Shown here: piece by piece, positions 52,768-61,782 of the stretch
How the letters are laid out: each line of letters opens with the position of its first letter
Numbering within the stretch: the first letter of the stretch is position 1
From: Verrucomicrobiia bacterium
GTDB taxonomy: Bacteria > Verrucomicrobiota > Verrucomicrobiia > Verrucomicrobiales > DEV007
Assembly: GCA_030427505.1 (NCBI GenBank)
Contig: JAUICH010000001.1
Coordinates: 558,001-622,000 of the forward strand
Direction of reading: 5' to 3'
DNA length: 64,000 nt
Program-made: the position numbers and the translations under genes
Notes under the pieces: model-generated
What the model was told of the DNA's origin: nothing
Databases searched by the model: none
The model's input: only the letters and a program-made list of their open reading frames with translations

Positions 52768-53751
52768 ATGGGGAAGCCGCTTGTCGCCATTACCATGGGC
52801 GATCCCGCTGGGATCGGGCCGGAGGTCTGCCTGAGTCTTTTGGCAAATCAGGAGATTGCCGGATTCTGCGTGCCGGTGGTCTTTGGGGATGCGGCGGTCT
52901 TGCGGGCGGCGGCGGAAAAGACGGGGCTACCCTATACCGCGCCGGTCCGGGGCGATGACGACTGGCATACCCTGACCGAGCCGGGAGTCTGGGACATCGG
53001 GGCCATTCCGCTGGAGGCGTTCCGGCCGGGTGAGATCAGCGCGGCTACCGGCCACGCGGCCTATGCGTATGTGGACTGCGCCATCCAGGCTGTGCTGGCG
53101 GGTCAGGTGCGGGCCGTGACGACGGCGCCGCTAAGCAAGGAGGCGCTGAAGCTGGCGGGGATCGACTTTCCGGGGCACACGGAGATTTTTGCCACCCGCA
53201 CCGGCGCGGCGCGTTCCTGCATGATGCAATATTCCGGGGAGATCACCTGTACCTTCGTGACCGTGCATGTGGGCTATCGCGAGGTTCCGGGTCTGCTGAC
53301 GGTGGAACGGATCGGGGAGGTGATCGACCTGACGGCGGAAGCGCTGGAGCGGATTCGCGGGCGGAAGCCAAAGCTGGTGGTTTGCGGGCTGAATCCTCAC
53401 GCGGGCGAGCACGGACTCTTTGGAGACCGGGAAGAAGAACGCATCATCATTCCCGCCATCGAAGCGGCCCGGTCCCGGGGGCACGTCGTGGAGGGGCCCG
53501 TGCCGCCAGACACCGCGTTTCTGCCATGGAAGCGAAAGGAGACGGACGCCTTTGTCTGCATGTATCACGACCAGGGGCACATTCCGGTGAAAGCACTGGC
53601 TTTCGATTCCGCGGTGAACACCACCCTGGGACTGCCGGTGGTGCGGACCAGCGTGGATCACGGCACCGCGCTGGACATCGCCTGGCAGGGAAAAGCGCGG
53701 CCGGACAGCCTGTTTGCGGCGGTGAGGCTCGCGGTTAGGATGGCGGGTTAG
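52768..53751 (+). CDS. pdxA: 4-hydroxythreonine-4-phosphate dehydrogenase family (PdxA)
   Basis: A 327-residue enzyme of the PdxA family: VAITMGDPAGIGPEVCLSLL, the substrate/metal segment KEALKLAGIDFPGHTEIFA (His ligand), CGLNPHAGEHGLFG (metal His), PDTAFLPW and MYHDQGHIPVKALAF (metal His). PdxA oxidises 4-phosphohydroxythreonine in vitamin B6 synthesis; paralogues (PdxA2 type) serve tetronate or phthalate catabolism. The ATG at 52768 is preferred to an earlier in-frame start. It diverges from the importer operon across a 299-base region and ends in a terminator. Confidence 0.9.
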   Translation: MGKPLVAITMGDPAGIGPEVCLSLLANQEIAGFCVPVVFGDAAVLRAAAEKTGLPYTAPVRGDDDWHTLTEPGVWDIGAIPLEAFRPGEISAATGHAAYAYVDCAIQAVLAGQVRAVTTAPLSKEALKLAGIDFPGHTEIFATRTGAARSCMMQYSGEITCTFVTVHVGYREVPGLLTVERIGEVIDLTAEALERIRGRKPKLVVCGLNPHAGEHGLFGDREEERIIIPAIEAARSRGHVVEGPVPPDTAFLPWKRKETDAFVCMYHDQGHIPVKALAFDSAVNTTLGLPVVRTSVDHGTALDIAWQGKARPDSLFAAVRLAVRMAG

Positions 53752-53782
53752 GGAGGGGGATCCCTGAACCCGCCCCCTTTTT
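53743..53782 (+). terminator. Rho-independent terminator of pdxA
   Basis: GCGGGTT-AGGGA pairs with TCCCT-GAACCCGC (one bulged G) around a GGGGGA loop, followed by CCCCTTTTT. The pdxA stop codon lies inside the left arm. Confidence 0.85.
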
Positions 53783-53806
53783 CCAAGGGATCGAATACCT
53801 GACCTT

Positions 53807-56800
53807 TCAGCGCAGATTCTTCAGCTTCTCCTGCACTTCCCGGTGGGTCTTTTGGGCCTCCGTTTCCGAACGGCGGGCGCCGTCTTCGATGGCGCGGCGG
53901 ATCGCTTCGTCCTGGGGGGCATTGCGGTAGGGCTCTTCGTAGCCGTGGCTACCCGCCAGGGATTCGGTGCGCTGGACGAGTTCGAGGAACTCGGTGCGGG
54001 CTCCAGTAGGATCCTCGCCGATGGCATTCCCCGCCAGCCAGCGGATCTGGGAGAAGTCGAAGTGGCGAGGCAGGTATTCCGAGGCCCGCAGGCGCATGCC
54101 GTAGGCCGCCACCGCGGCGGCGAAGCGTAGGTCTTCGGAGGCGGCGGACACCTTTTCTTCGGGATCCGCCAGGGGAACCGTGATGAGGCTACTGGTCTGG
54201 CCGTCCGGCTGCTTGTAGCGCAGGTTCACGGTCAGGAGTTCCGGGCTCTCCACCAGTTCGCGGCCCTGCTGAAGTCGCGGCTGTGGCTTAGGCTCGGCGG
54301 CTGGGTCCGTTTCGACCTGCCGCTGATACTTCAGGTCCACGCCGGTCAGTTCCGTATGCAGATCGGCGGACAATGGCAGCACCTCGTAAAGGGCGGTCAC
54401 GGTATGGCCCGCACCGATTTCACCGGCGTCCTTGCGGTCATCCGCGAAGTCTTCCGGATTCAGCATGCGGTTGGCGTAGCCGATGAGCCGATAGGCGCGG
54501 ACGCGGCCGGGGTTGAACTCCACCTGGATCTTCACGTCCTTGGCGATGGTCACCAGGGTGGAGGTTAACTCAGTGCCCAACACACGGCGGCCTTCCTGGA
54601 GGCGGTCGATGTAGTAGTAGTTTCCGTTACCCTTGTTGGTGATCTTCTCCAGCATGGAGTCGTTCAGGTTGCCGGTGCCAAAGCCCAGGACGGTCAGGAA
54701 GACGCCGCTCTTGGCTTCGCGTTCGACCTGATTGACGAGCGCTTCGTCCGAGGACTGGCCCACGTTGAAGTCGCCGTCCGTGGCGAGGATGACGCGGTTA
54801 ATACCTTCTTCGGAAAAGTTCTCGCGGGCGCGCTGGTAGGCCAGTTCCAGGCCGGCGGCGCCAGCGGTGGACCCCCCCGCGCTGAGGGCATCGATGGCGG
54901 CAAGGATGACGTTCTGCTTGGCGCCCGAGGTAGGGGGCAACACTTCACCGGTGCTGCCGGCATAGACGACCATGGCGACGCGGTCGTCTTCCCGCAGGTG
55001 AGGGACGAAGTCGCGCAGGGTCTTCTGGACGAGCGGCAGCTTATCCTGAGACTTCATGGAGCCTGACACATCCACCAGAAATACCAGGTTCATGGCGGGG
55101 CGGTCGCCCTCCGGCACCGCGCCCTGGATGCCGATACGCACGAGGCGGGTGGCGGCGTTCCAGGGGGTGGGAGCGACTTCCAGGTTCACCGCGAAGGGAG
55201 CCGTGTTTTCTTCTTCCACGTCCTCCAGGGTGGGAGCCGAGTAGCCGTAGTCGAAGTAGTTGATGAACTCTTCCACCCGCACCTGGTCGCGATGGGGCGG
55301 TTGGCCGTTCTCAATCATCTTCCGCACCCGGGTGTAGGAGGCCGTGTCCACGTCCACGGAGAAGGTGGACAGTGCTTCCTGAGCGGGGCTCTTGTAGGGA
55401 TTGTCGTAGGTGGCGGTGTAGCGTTCTCCCCCGTTCGTGATGTTTGCCTGGCGGCCAAAGTAAGCGTCGGATTCAGAAAGTGACGCTGGTTCAGGTGCGG
55501 CAGCCGCCGCGGCGGGCATGGCGGCTGTCGCGGAGGCTGCGCCGGATTGAACTTGGATAGCCGCCAGACTGGAAGTGCCGGTCACGGTTTGTAACTCCAC
55601 GGTTGACCCCGCGGTTATGGAAATGGAATCGGTCGTCGCCCCGGGCGCGGCAACGGGTTGGGGAGCGAGTTTACTTTCCGCGTTGATTGGGGTGAGGACG
55701 TATTCAGTGGTGGTTTGATAACCACCCGAGCCTGCGGAGACCTGGAGATCACGATCATTTTTTTGTGTCACCAGGTATTTCGCTCCGTTGGCGTCCGTGA
55801 ACGTGACCGAACCGTCCGGAGCGACCGTGCTATCCGGCATGGCACCGGGCGCGGATGGCAAACGGCTCAGTGATTCGCCTTCTGCACGTTTCACAGGGAT
55901 CAAGACTTTGGAGCGGGCCCCATCCGTGGCGGGACCGGTGGGAGCCGGGCTGGGTTTTCCCCCCTGGACCTCCGCTTCGTCTCCAAAGGTCGCGGTCGCG
56001 CCGATGTGAATCCTTCCGCTTTCATTTGCGGTACCAGCACCGCCACGGCCGGACACGGAAGATTCCCTGGCCATCAGGTACAAACGAGCCGGGTCCGGAC
56101 TCGCGGGCTGTATGGGTGCTGGCTGGGTGCTGAAGTCGGTGGCTCCGTCTCTGGAAGCCGGGCGCACCTTCGGCCGTTTGTCCTGAGCGACCGGTTCGGA
56201 TTCCAAAAGGACACCCGTAACGGGAACCGCAAAGCTATCGGTGGCGGCCGGCGCACCGGGGCCGGTTTGAGCCATCAGCTCCCCCGAGCCCCGCTCGTTC
56301 TGGCGCTCCAAAGTAGAGGAGTTAGGGCTGGGCGAAATGTATCCGTAATTGGCGACTGTTGAACCCAGGCGATCGTCCTCCCCGCTGGTGCGGGAGAATC
56401 CGTCACTCTGGGCGAGTGGCTTATCCGCTGTCGCTTGCTGAGCAACTACGGCTTCATCGCGGTAGAGTTCCCGCATTTCAAATTCGTCAAGAAACTGTGC
56501 CGAGCTTTCCGCGAGGTGGTCAATGTCAGCCAACTCTTTTTCGGCCTTTCCATTTGCGGCGTAGGGCTGATGGCTCAGGCTTTCCTGGTGGATCAGGTTG
56601 GGCACGGCGATCAGCGCCACCAAGGCGGCGGCCAGGGCGAAGAGCCCGGCGCGCACTTCGGTGCGGCTCCAGAAATGGGGACGGACAATCTTGTCCGATT
56701 CGCCACCGTTTGTTGAGGAGGAGCCCTCTTCTTGGTGAGATTCCAATTCCTCGGTAAACTCCGTGCGCAGAAGGCCGGCGAGTTGGCGGATGCCTTCGAC

Positions 56801-56926
56801 TTCCGCTTTCAGTTCCGGCGAGTTCTTGATCTTCTCCTCAATTTCAGCCGTTTCTTCCGGCGTGGTTTCGCCCAGGGCATAGGCCGTCAGGAGGGCGTTT
56901 TCAAATTCCTCAGGTTTCGCGTTCAT
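53807..56926 (-). CDS. Anti-sigma-like N-terminus fused to a YfbK-type VWA protein
   Basis: A 1039-residue membrane protein. Residues 1-60 (EEFENALLTAYALGETTPEE) resemble the cytoplasmic anti-sigma domains that pair with ECF factors. One membrane segment lies at about 92-112. A Ser/Gly/Ala/Pro-rich stretch (about 115-500) leads to the YfbK N-terminal domain (FSVDVDTASYTRVRKMI), a VWA domain with an intact MIDAS (LVFLVDVSGSMKS, then STAGAAG and ATDGDFN) and a DUF3520-like end. It follows the sigma-factor gene by 57 bases. The layout suggests that an extracytoplasmic VWA event controls sigma release; inference. Confidence 0.85.
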   Translation of the reverse strand: MNAKPEEFENALLTAYALGETTPEETAEIEEKIKNSPELKAEVEGIRQLAGLLRTEFTEELESHQEEGSSSTNGGESDKIVRPHFWSRTEVRAGLFALAAALVALIAVPNLIHQESLSHQPYAANGKAEKELADIDHLAESSAQFLDEFEMRELYRDEAVVAQQATADKPLAQSDGFSRTSGEDDRLGSTVANYGYISPSPNSSTLERQNERGSGELMAQTGPGAPAATDSFAVPVTGVLLESEPVAQDKRPKVRPASRDGATDFSTQPAPIQPASPDPARLYLMARESSVSGRGGAGTANESGRIHIGATATFGDEAEVQGGKPSPAPTGPATDGARSKVLIPVKRAEGESLSRLPSAPGAMPDSTVAPDGSVTFTDANGAKYLVTQKNDRDLQVSAGSGGYQTTTEYVLTPINAESKLAPQPVAAPGATTDSISITAGSTVELQTVTGTSSLAAIQVQSGAASATAAMPAAAAAAPEPASLSESDAYFGRQANITNGGERYTATYDNPYKSPAQEALSTFSVDVDTASYTRVRKMIENGQPPHRDQVRVEEFINYFDYGYSAPTLEDVEEENTAPFAVNLEVAPTPWNAATRLVRIGIQGAVPEGDRPAMNLVFLVDVSGSMKSQDKLPLVQKTLRDFVPHLREDDRVAMVVYAGSTGEVLPPTSGAKQNVILAAIDALSAGGSTAGAAGLELAYQRARENFSEEGINRVILATDGDFNVGQSSDEALVNQVEREAKSGVFLTVLGFGTGNLNDSMLEKITNKGNGNYYYIDRLQEGRRVLGTELTSTLVTIAKDVKIQVEFNPGRVRAYRLIGYANRMLNPEDFADDRKDAGEIGAGHTVTALYEVLPLSADLHTELTGVDLKYQRQVETDPAAEPKPQPRLQQGRELVESPELLTVNLRYKQPDGQTSSLITVPLADPEEKVSAASEDLRFAAAVAAYGMRLRASEYLPRHFDFSQIRWLAGNAIGEDPTGARTEFLELVQRTESLAGSHGYEEPYRNAPQDEAIRRAIEDGARRSETEAQKTHREVQEKLKNLR

Positions 56927-56983
56927 GGTCGAATGAAAATTGGGTGGGGTGGTCGTTCGGTTTGGAAGGGGCTCCTTCGGGTT

Positions 56984-57571
56984 TCAGCCGGCGTTGCCTT
57001 CTGTTTCGAGGTCGTGGCTCATCAGTTGGCGCAGCCGTTTCAGGCCGGTGTGGAGCAGGAAACCCACGTTGCTGACGCTGAGGTCAGTGATTTCGCTGAT
57101 CTCCCGGTAGCTCAGGTCCGCCTGGAATTTCAGGCGGATGACTTCCTGCTGATTGTGCGGCAGGCGCTCGAGGAGTTTCATTACTTCATCGCAGCGCTCA
57201 CGGCGGAGGGCGGCGTGGGCCGGGTCTGGCCGGCTGTCGTTCAGGCCCTGGAGGGCATCGACGGAGGTTGTTTTCATGGCGCTCTCTTTTCTCAGGATGT
57301 CGAGAGAGCGGTTGCGGCACACCGTGTAGAGCCAGGCTTTCAGATTCTCCGGGGCGATCTTGTCCGGGGCCTGCCGATGCAGCCGCAGGAAAGTGTCCTG
57401 CACCACATCGCGGGCCCGTTCGTGATCTTTCAAAAGCCCCCGGGCATATCCGAGCAGCGGTTTTTCGTATTCGGCCAGGGCCGTTTCGACGAACCCGGGG
57501 GGACTTTCATTGCTTTCCACGGTCTGCCGCATCGCGCTATTCTCATCCTTAGAAACGGGTCGCGAAGCCAT
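56984..57571 (-). CDS. ECF-type RNA polymerase sigma factor
   Basis: A 195-residue sigma factor with region 2 (EKPLLGYARGLLKDHERARDVVQDTFLRLHR, quoted core ARDVVQDTFLRL), the promoter-melting segment LKAWLYTVCRNRSLDILRKE and region 4 helix-turn-helix LPHNQQEVIRLKF, LSYREISEITDLSVSNV. It has no sigma-70 regions 1 or 3. The downstream VWA protein is its likely anti-sigma partner. ATG at 57571. Confidence 0.92.
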   Translation of the reverse strand: MASRPVSKDENSAMRQTVESNESPPGFVETALAEYEKPLLGYARGLLKDHERARDVVQDTFLRLHRQAPDKIAPENLKAWLYTVCRNRSLDILRKESAMKTTSVDALQGLNDSRPDPAHAALRRERCDEVMKLLERLPHNQQEVIRLKFQADLSYREISEITDLSVSNVGFLLHTGLKRLRQLMSHDLETEGNAG

Positions 57572-57719
57572 GCCTTAGAAAAAGATGAGATTATTGATGA
57601 AAAGAGAATTTCATCCTGGGGGGCGGAGGGATGATATTGGCGGTTTCAGAAACTCGCCAAACCGGTCTAATTGGGTATCATAGCGATTTGGCGCCCCGCT
57701 CACCAGACTGATAGACACC

Positions 57720-60050
57720 GTGATCCGTCCGCTTTTTCGTCCGATCGCCCTCCTTTTCAGATATCCTGGCCCGGGTCTCTTGCTCCTTGCCGGGCTATGC
57801 CTGTGCCCCGCCGCGGAAACCGCGAAGGCCGGCCCATCGTCCCGGTATGAGGTTGCCCCCGTTCCGGAGTGGGTGGTTCCGGTGGAGGCGGACCTGAAGA
57901 AGCCGGCTCCGTTTGAGAAAAACGTGAACAGTGGCTTTTACTTTCGCCTGGTGGACCTGCAGTCCCACGCGGAGAAGGAGCAGTTTTTTCACCACTACGC
58001 CGACGAGTTTCTTAATACCGCTGGCATCAGCGACTATGGCGACATCGAGATCGAATACGACCCGGCGTTCGAGACGTTGACCCTCCACCATGTGACGCTT
58101 TGCCGGGGGGACGAGCGAATCGACGTTCTGGACGAGGCCAACATCCGCTTCGTGAATCTGGAAGAGGATTGGCCCAGCGGCATGGTAAATGGCCATGTCA
58201 CGCTGTTTGTTTTCCTGAAGGATTTGCGGGTGGGAGACGTGGTGGACTATGCCTACACGATTTCGGGCAGCAATCCCTGCTACGCCGGAAAGTTCCTCGA
58301 CTCGGTGCCATTGCAGTGGGCGACTACCGTGCGGCAGTCCTACTACCGGCTGGTAAAATCCCGGAGCCGGCGGGTGTACGTGAAGAGTCACCACACGGAA
58401 ATCGAGCCTCAGGTGGAGACCTTGGAGGGCCACTTGGAAGCGCTCGTTTACCGGCAGACAGACGTGGAGCCGTTGATCTTGGAGAACAACATTCCGGAAT
58501 GGTACCAACCGCACGCCTGGGTCCAGCTAAGCGAGTTTGAAGACTGGAACGAACTGGCCCAATGGGCGGCGACTCTCTACGACTTTCCTTCGGAGGCACC
58601 GGATCCCGGTCTGCGGCAACTGGTGGAGCAGATTCGTCAAGCGCACGCCAATCCGGAGGACCGGGCCCTGGCGGCGCTGGCCTTCGTTCAGAATGATGTG
58701 CGGTACCTGGGATTGGAAGAGGGGCCGGGCGCCTACCGGCCCAGCCCGCCAAATGAGACTTTCCGGCGCCGCTTCGGAGATTGTAAGGATAAAGTGGCGC
58801 TCCTCCAGGCGCTGTTGGCGGAGTTGGAGATCGACAGCCAGCCCGTGCTGTTGAGCATGAGTGGCCGGGGCCGCGTGGCGGAGTGGCACCCTTCTCCCTT
58901 TGCGTTCGATCACGTCATTCTACGCATTTCTCTCCCGGACGGAGAAACCGTGTGGGCGGACCCGACTCAGACCCACCAGGAAGGTACGCTGAAGCAGCGC
59001 TTCTTTGACGACTACGGAAAAGGTCTGGTCGTCGATGCCAAAACAGAGGATCTGATCGACATGCCAGAGTGCGCGACCGGTTCCGGACGGGTGAAACTGG
59101 TGGAAGACTTCTACGTGGGAGACGTGGGCGAATCTTCCCGGGTGGAGGCCAGCACGCAGTATTCCGGTCAGTACGCGGACTCGTTCCGCTATTACCTGGA
59201 ATCCACGGAGGTCGATTTGATTCGTCAAAACCATCTGGATTACTACCAGGAAAACTTTCCGCAGGCCCGGGCGGTTTCCGACCCCGGGGTAACCGACCGG
59301 CGAAAGAACAATCGCCTGACCGTGGACGAAGAATACGAGCTGGATCAGATCTGGACGGCGGATGGGTCCGGAGACGGCTACCACTACATCTATTTTTATT
59401 TCGACAGCGTGCGGAACCGCATCCGCCAGCCGGTCAACGTGCGCCGGACCATGCCCTATGCCCTGGAGTTCCCGCAGAGCCTGATTCACACCATTCGCGT
59501 CCATCTGCCAAGCGAGCTGGATTGGGACTTTGACGACGAAGATGTGTCCATTGAGGAGAATGGGCTCCGGTACACCCGCAAGGTCCACTACGCGGACCAC
59601 CTGCTGACCCTGGTGGCGACCTATGAGACGCTTCAAGATCACATCGCGCCTGAGAATACGGCAGCCTACCGGAAGACCGTGGAACGGATTCTCGAGCTGA
59701 CCAGCTATTCCGTCTGGCGCTACCGGGCGGAGGATGATTTGACCCTGACCGGGGGCGGAGACGGCGCGGCGGGCAGTGAGCTGGGTTCCATGCTGGCAAC
59801 TGGGTTGGGAATCCAAGAGGACATGATCCGTCCCTTGGCGATTGGGGTTGCCATGTTGCTGGCTTTCGTGATGGGCGGGGCGACGGCTTGGGCCGTGGCC
59901 GCTACCTTGCGGGGAGGCCGTGAAAGGAATCCAGCCGTGCCGGTCAGTCCTTTTGGAAGTGCCCATCCTTTTTCTTCCGAACCGTCATCGGCGGGCCCTC
60001 CGCGGGCGCCCATGCCACAAAGGGACTCCGCGCCACCCGATCATGCCTGA
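57720..60050 (+). CDS. DUF3857 / transglutaminase-like membrane protein
   Basis: A 776-residue exported protein. A signal peptide (about 14-32), a DUF3857 domain (about 60-220, AEKEQFFHHYADEFLN, LRVGDVVDYAYTISG), then a transglutaminase-like core (about 285-420) with Cys in FRRRFGDCKDKVALLQALL, His in AFDHVILRI and Asp in VWADPTQTH, giving an intact triad. A membrane segment lies near the C-terminus (about 700-725), and a Pro/Ser-rich tail follows. It may cross-link or cleave envelope proteins. Start is GTG at 57720. It overlaps the BtpA gene by 8 bases. Confidence 0.85.
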   Translation: MIRPLFRPIALLFRYPGPGLLLLAGLCLCPAAETAKAGPSSRYEVAPVPEWVVPVEADLKKPAPFEKNVNSGFYFRLVDLQSHAEKEQFFHHYADEFLNTAGISDYGDIEIEYDPAFETLTLHHVTLCRGDERIDVLDEANIRFVNLEEDWPSGMVNGHVTLFVFLKDLRVGDVVDYAYTISGSNPCYAGKFLDSVPLQWATTVRQSYYRLVKSRSRRVYVKSHHTEIEPQVETLEGHLEALVYRQTDVEPLILENNIPEWYQPHAWVQLSEFEDWNELAQWAATLYDFPSEAPDPGLRQLVEQIRQAHANPEDRALAALAFVQNDVRYLGLEEGPGAYRPSPPNETFRRRFGDCKDKVALLQALLAELEIDSQPVLLSMSGRGRVAEWHPSPFAFDHVILRISLPDGETVWADPTQTHQEGTLKQRFFDDYGKGLVVDAKTEDLIDMPECATGSGRVKLVEDFYVGDVGESSRVEASTQYSGQYADSFRYYLESTEVDLIRQNHLDYYQENFPQARAVSDPGVTDRRKNNRLTVDEEYELDQIWTADGSGDGYHYIYFYFDSVRNRIRQPVNVRRTMPYALEFPQSLIHTIRVHLPSELDWDFDDEDVSIEENGLRYTRKVHYADHLLTLVATYETLQDHIAPENTAAYRKTVERILELTSYSVWRYRAEDDLTLTGGGDGAAGSELGSMLATGLGIQEDMIRPLAIGVAMLLAFVMGGATAWAVAATLRGGRERNPAVPVSPFGSAHPFSSEPSSAGPPRAPMPQRDSAPPDHA

Positions 60051-60855
60051 GTCCGCGAACGGTTTGTTCCAGCCGGGAGGCGGCACGGTGGTGGCCATGG
60101 TTCACGTTTCCGCCCTGCCGGGGACTCCGGAATACGAAGGCCGTTTTGAGCTGGTAGTGGAGAAAGCCATGGCGGAGGCGCTGCTCTATGCGGAATGCGG
60201 GGTGGACGCGGTCATGATCGAGAACATGCACGACCGGCCCTACCTGAAGGGGGCAGCCGTGGGGCATGAGATCACCGCGGCCATGGCGGTCCTGGGCCGG
60301 GAAGTCCGGCGCGCCTGTAAGCTGCCGGTGGGGCTGCAAATTCTAGCTGGGGCGAACCAGCAGGCCCTGGCGGCCGCGCTGGCGGGTGGGCTCGATTTCA
60401 TCCGGGCAGAGGGCTACGTCTTTGCCCATGTGGCTGACGAAGGGCTGATGGAAAGCGACGCGGGGGCGCTTCTCCGCTACCGCCGCCAAATCGGCGCGGC
60501 GAAGGTCCAGATTTTGACTGATATCAAAAAGAAGCATTCCTCCCATGCGCTGACCGGGGACCTTTCCCTGGCGGAAACCGCGGAGGCGGCCCGGTTCTTT
60601 CAGTCTGGGGGATTGATTGTCACGGGCGCCGCCACCGGAAAGCAGGCGGATCTGGACGATGTCCGCGCCGCCAAGGAAGCGGCGCCGGACCTACCCGTGC
60701 TGGTGGGCTCAGGCATCACGGACCGGAACGTCCGGACCTACCTGGAGGTGGCGGACGGCGTCATTGTAGGCTCTTTTCTCAAGCGGGATGGCGACTGGCG
60801 TCAGCCGGTGGAGGGTGAAAGGGTCCAGCAGTTAATGAAGGCAGTGGGGCGGTGA
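60043..60855 (+). CDS. BtpA/SgcQ-family TIM-barrel protein
   Basis: A 270-residue soluble protein of the BtpA family: VVAMVHVSALPGTPEYEG, GVDAVMIENMHDRPYL, LPVGLQILAGANQQAL, LDFIRAEGYVFAHVADEGLM, GGLIVTGAATGKQADLDDV and GSGITDRNV. BtpA affects photosystem I stability in cyanobacteria and SgcQ lies in a sugar operon, but the biochemical activity is unknown; the fold suggests a nucleotide- or sugar-phosphate-binding barrel. The ATG at 60043 overlaps the upstream stop (ATGCCTGA), so translation is coupled. Confidence 0.88.
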   Translation: MPESANGLFQPGGGTVVAMVHVSALPGTPEYEGRFELVVEKAMAEALLYAECGVDAVMIENMHDRPYLKGAAVGHEITAAMAVLGREVRRACKLPVGLQILAGANQQALAAALAGGLDFIRAEGYVFAHVADEGLMESDAGALLRYRRQIGAAKVQILTDIKKKHSSHALTGDLSLAETAEAARFFQSGGLIVTGAATGKQADLDDVRAAKEAAPDLPVLVGSGITDRNVRTYLEVADGVIVGSFLKRDGDWRQPVEGERVQQLMKAVGR

Positions 60856-60908
60856 GGGAGCGCAGCGCAACGGGCTGCTGCTTCCCATTGGCAATTCAGC
60901 AAAGAAAA

Positions 60909-60935
60909 CGCCGCCCGGGAGGGAACCGGGCGGCG
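60909..60935 (-). terminator. Rho-independent terminator of the small minus-strand gene
   Basis: CGCCGCCCGG and CCGGGCGGCG form a 10-bp stem around GAGGGAA. Read on the minus strand it is followed by TTTTCTTT, so it ends transcription from the right, after the small gene at 60996-61211. On the plus strand no T-run follows. Confidence 0.75.
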
Positions 60936-60995
60936 CTGTCGCACCTTCTATTGTTGGGGGGGAAGATCCCGGACCTGAGAAGGGCCGATCCTAGA

Positions 60996-61211
60996 TCAGG
61001 ATTGTGTTGTTGGGTTGGGGCGCTCTGCTTGGCTCGCGGAGCGAGCTTCGCGTTCTGTCAGGTTCATGTCCAAATAGGCAGCCATGTTGGCGATCGCCAG
61101 CCACTCCTCCAATGCGCAGTCGAGCATTTGGCGGGTGTTGGCGAGGCGTTCCTCCGGCGGGGAGGAGGCCAAAGGAATAATATTGTTCGCAGGTGGACTC
61201 GGCATCTTCAT
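60996..61211 (-). CDS. Small hypothetical protein
   Basis: A 71-residue frame starting MKMPSPPANNIIPLASSPPE. It has a Pro/Ser-rich start, a helical middle (RLANTRQMLDCALEEWLAIANMAAYLDM) and a polar tail (LTEREARSASQAERPNPTTQ). I recognise no family. Support comes from an amphipathic, non-antisense composition and from the strong terminator 60 bases downstream on the same strand. A second in-frame Met lies at residue 3. GGAGAA occurs 15 bases upstream of the ATG. Confidence 0.45.
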   Translation of the reverse strand: MKMPSPPANNIIPLASSPPEERLANTRQMLDCALEEWLAIANMAAYLDMNLTEREARSASQAERPNPTTQS

Positions 61212-61782
61212 TATAGGAATTGCGAATTCTCCAGGAACTTTGTCTCAAATTCGCAAAAATCGCAAACATTTTCTGCAATTTCTAGAAAATTTCTGTAAAC
61301 CCAGAATGAGAGCGGACTTCTTCGCAAGGTCTGGTCTCATTTTTTCGATTTCACGCAGAAAGTGGCAATATTGGGACGGATCGGTAACAGACTCCCTCTC
61401 AAGACCTTAGAGAGGGTCGTTACACCGCGGGTTTCTTGTGCCTGAGGAGGCATAAGCCGCTCTTGCCGAAGGGGGGGCCTGTCTTTACCTGCGGCCAACT
61501 TTTTCCAATTAATGAAAATTCTTTCTCATTTTTGACCCGGACGGGCCTGGAAAGCGAAAGACTGGCAATCCCTCAAGCAAACAGATCGCGTGCTCGGGGG
61601 GCGGCGAGAAATGGACGCACGGCACCAACTTCATGGAGCCCCAGAGCCGCCGGAGAAAGAAGCCCGCTGGAGATCTCCAGACGAGCCTTGAGGGAACTCG
61701 AGCGAGTATTGCCGAAAAAGGGGAGAATTCCTTAATCGGAAAAGAGAGAAGAGTAAGAGAGAATCCTCTAAGGAGAACTTCG
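61212..61782. other. 571-base intergenic region
   Basis: I see no supported gene; short open frames here have no protein-like pattern. The left 200 bases are A/T-rich with TTTTTGCGATTTTTGCGA-type runs on the minus strand, possibly the small gene's promoter. A weak hairpin CTCTC-AAGACCTTA-GAGAG lies near 61397. Confidence 0.5.

Noticed and set aside
61436-61735. 99-codon plus-strand frame in the intergenic region before the YfgM-like gene
   Set aside because: Arg/Ser-rich composition typical of non-coding GC-rich DNA, no start context or terminator.
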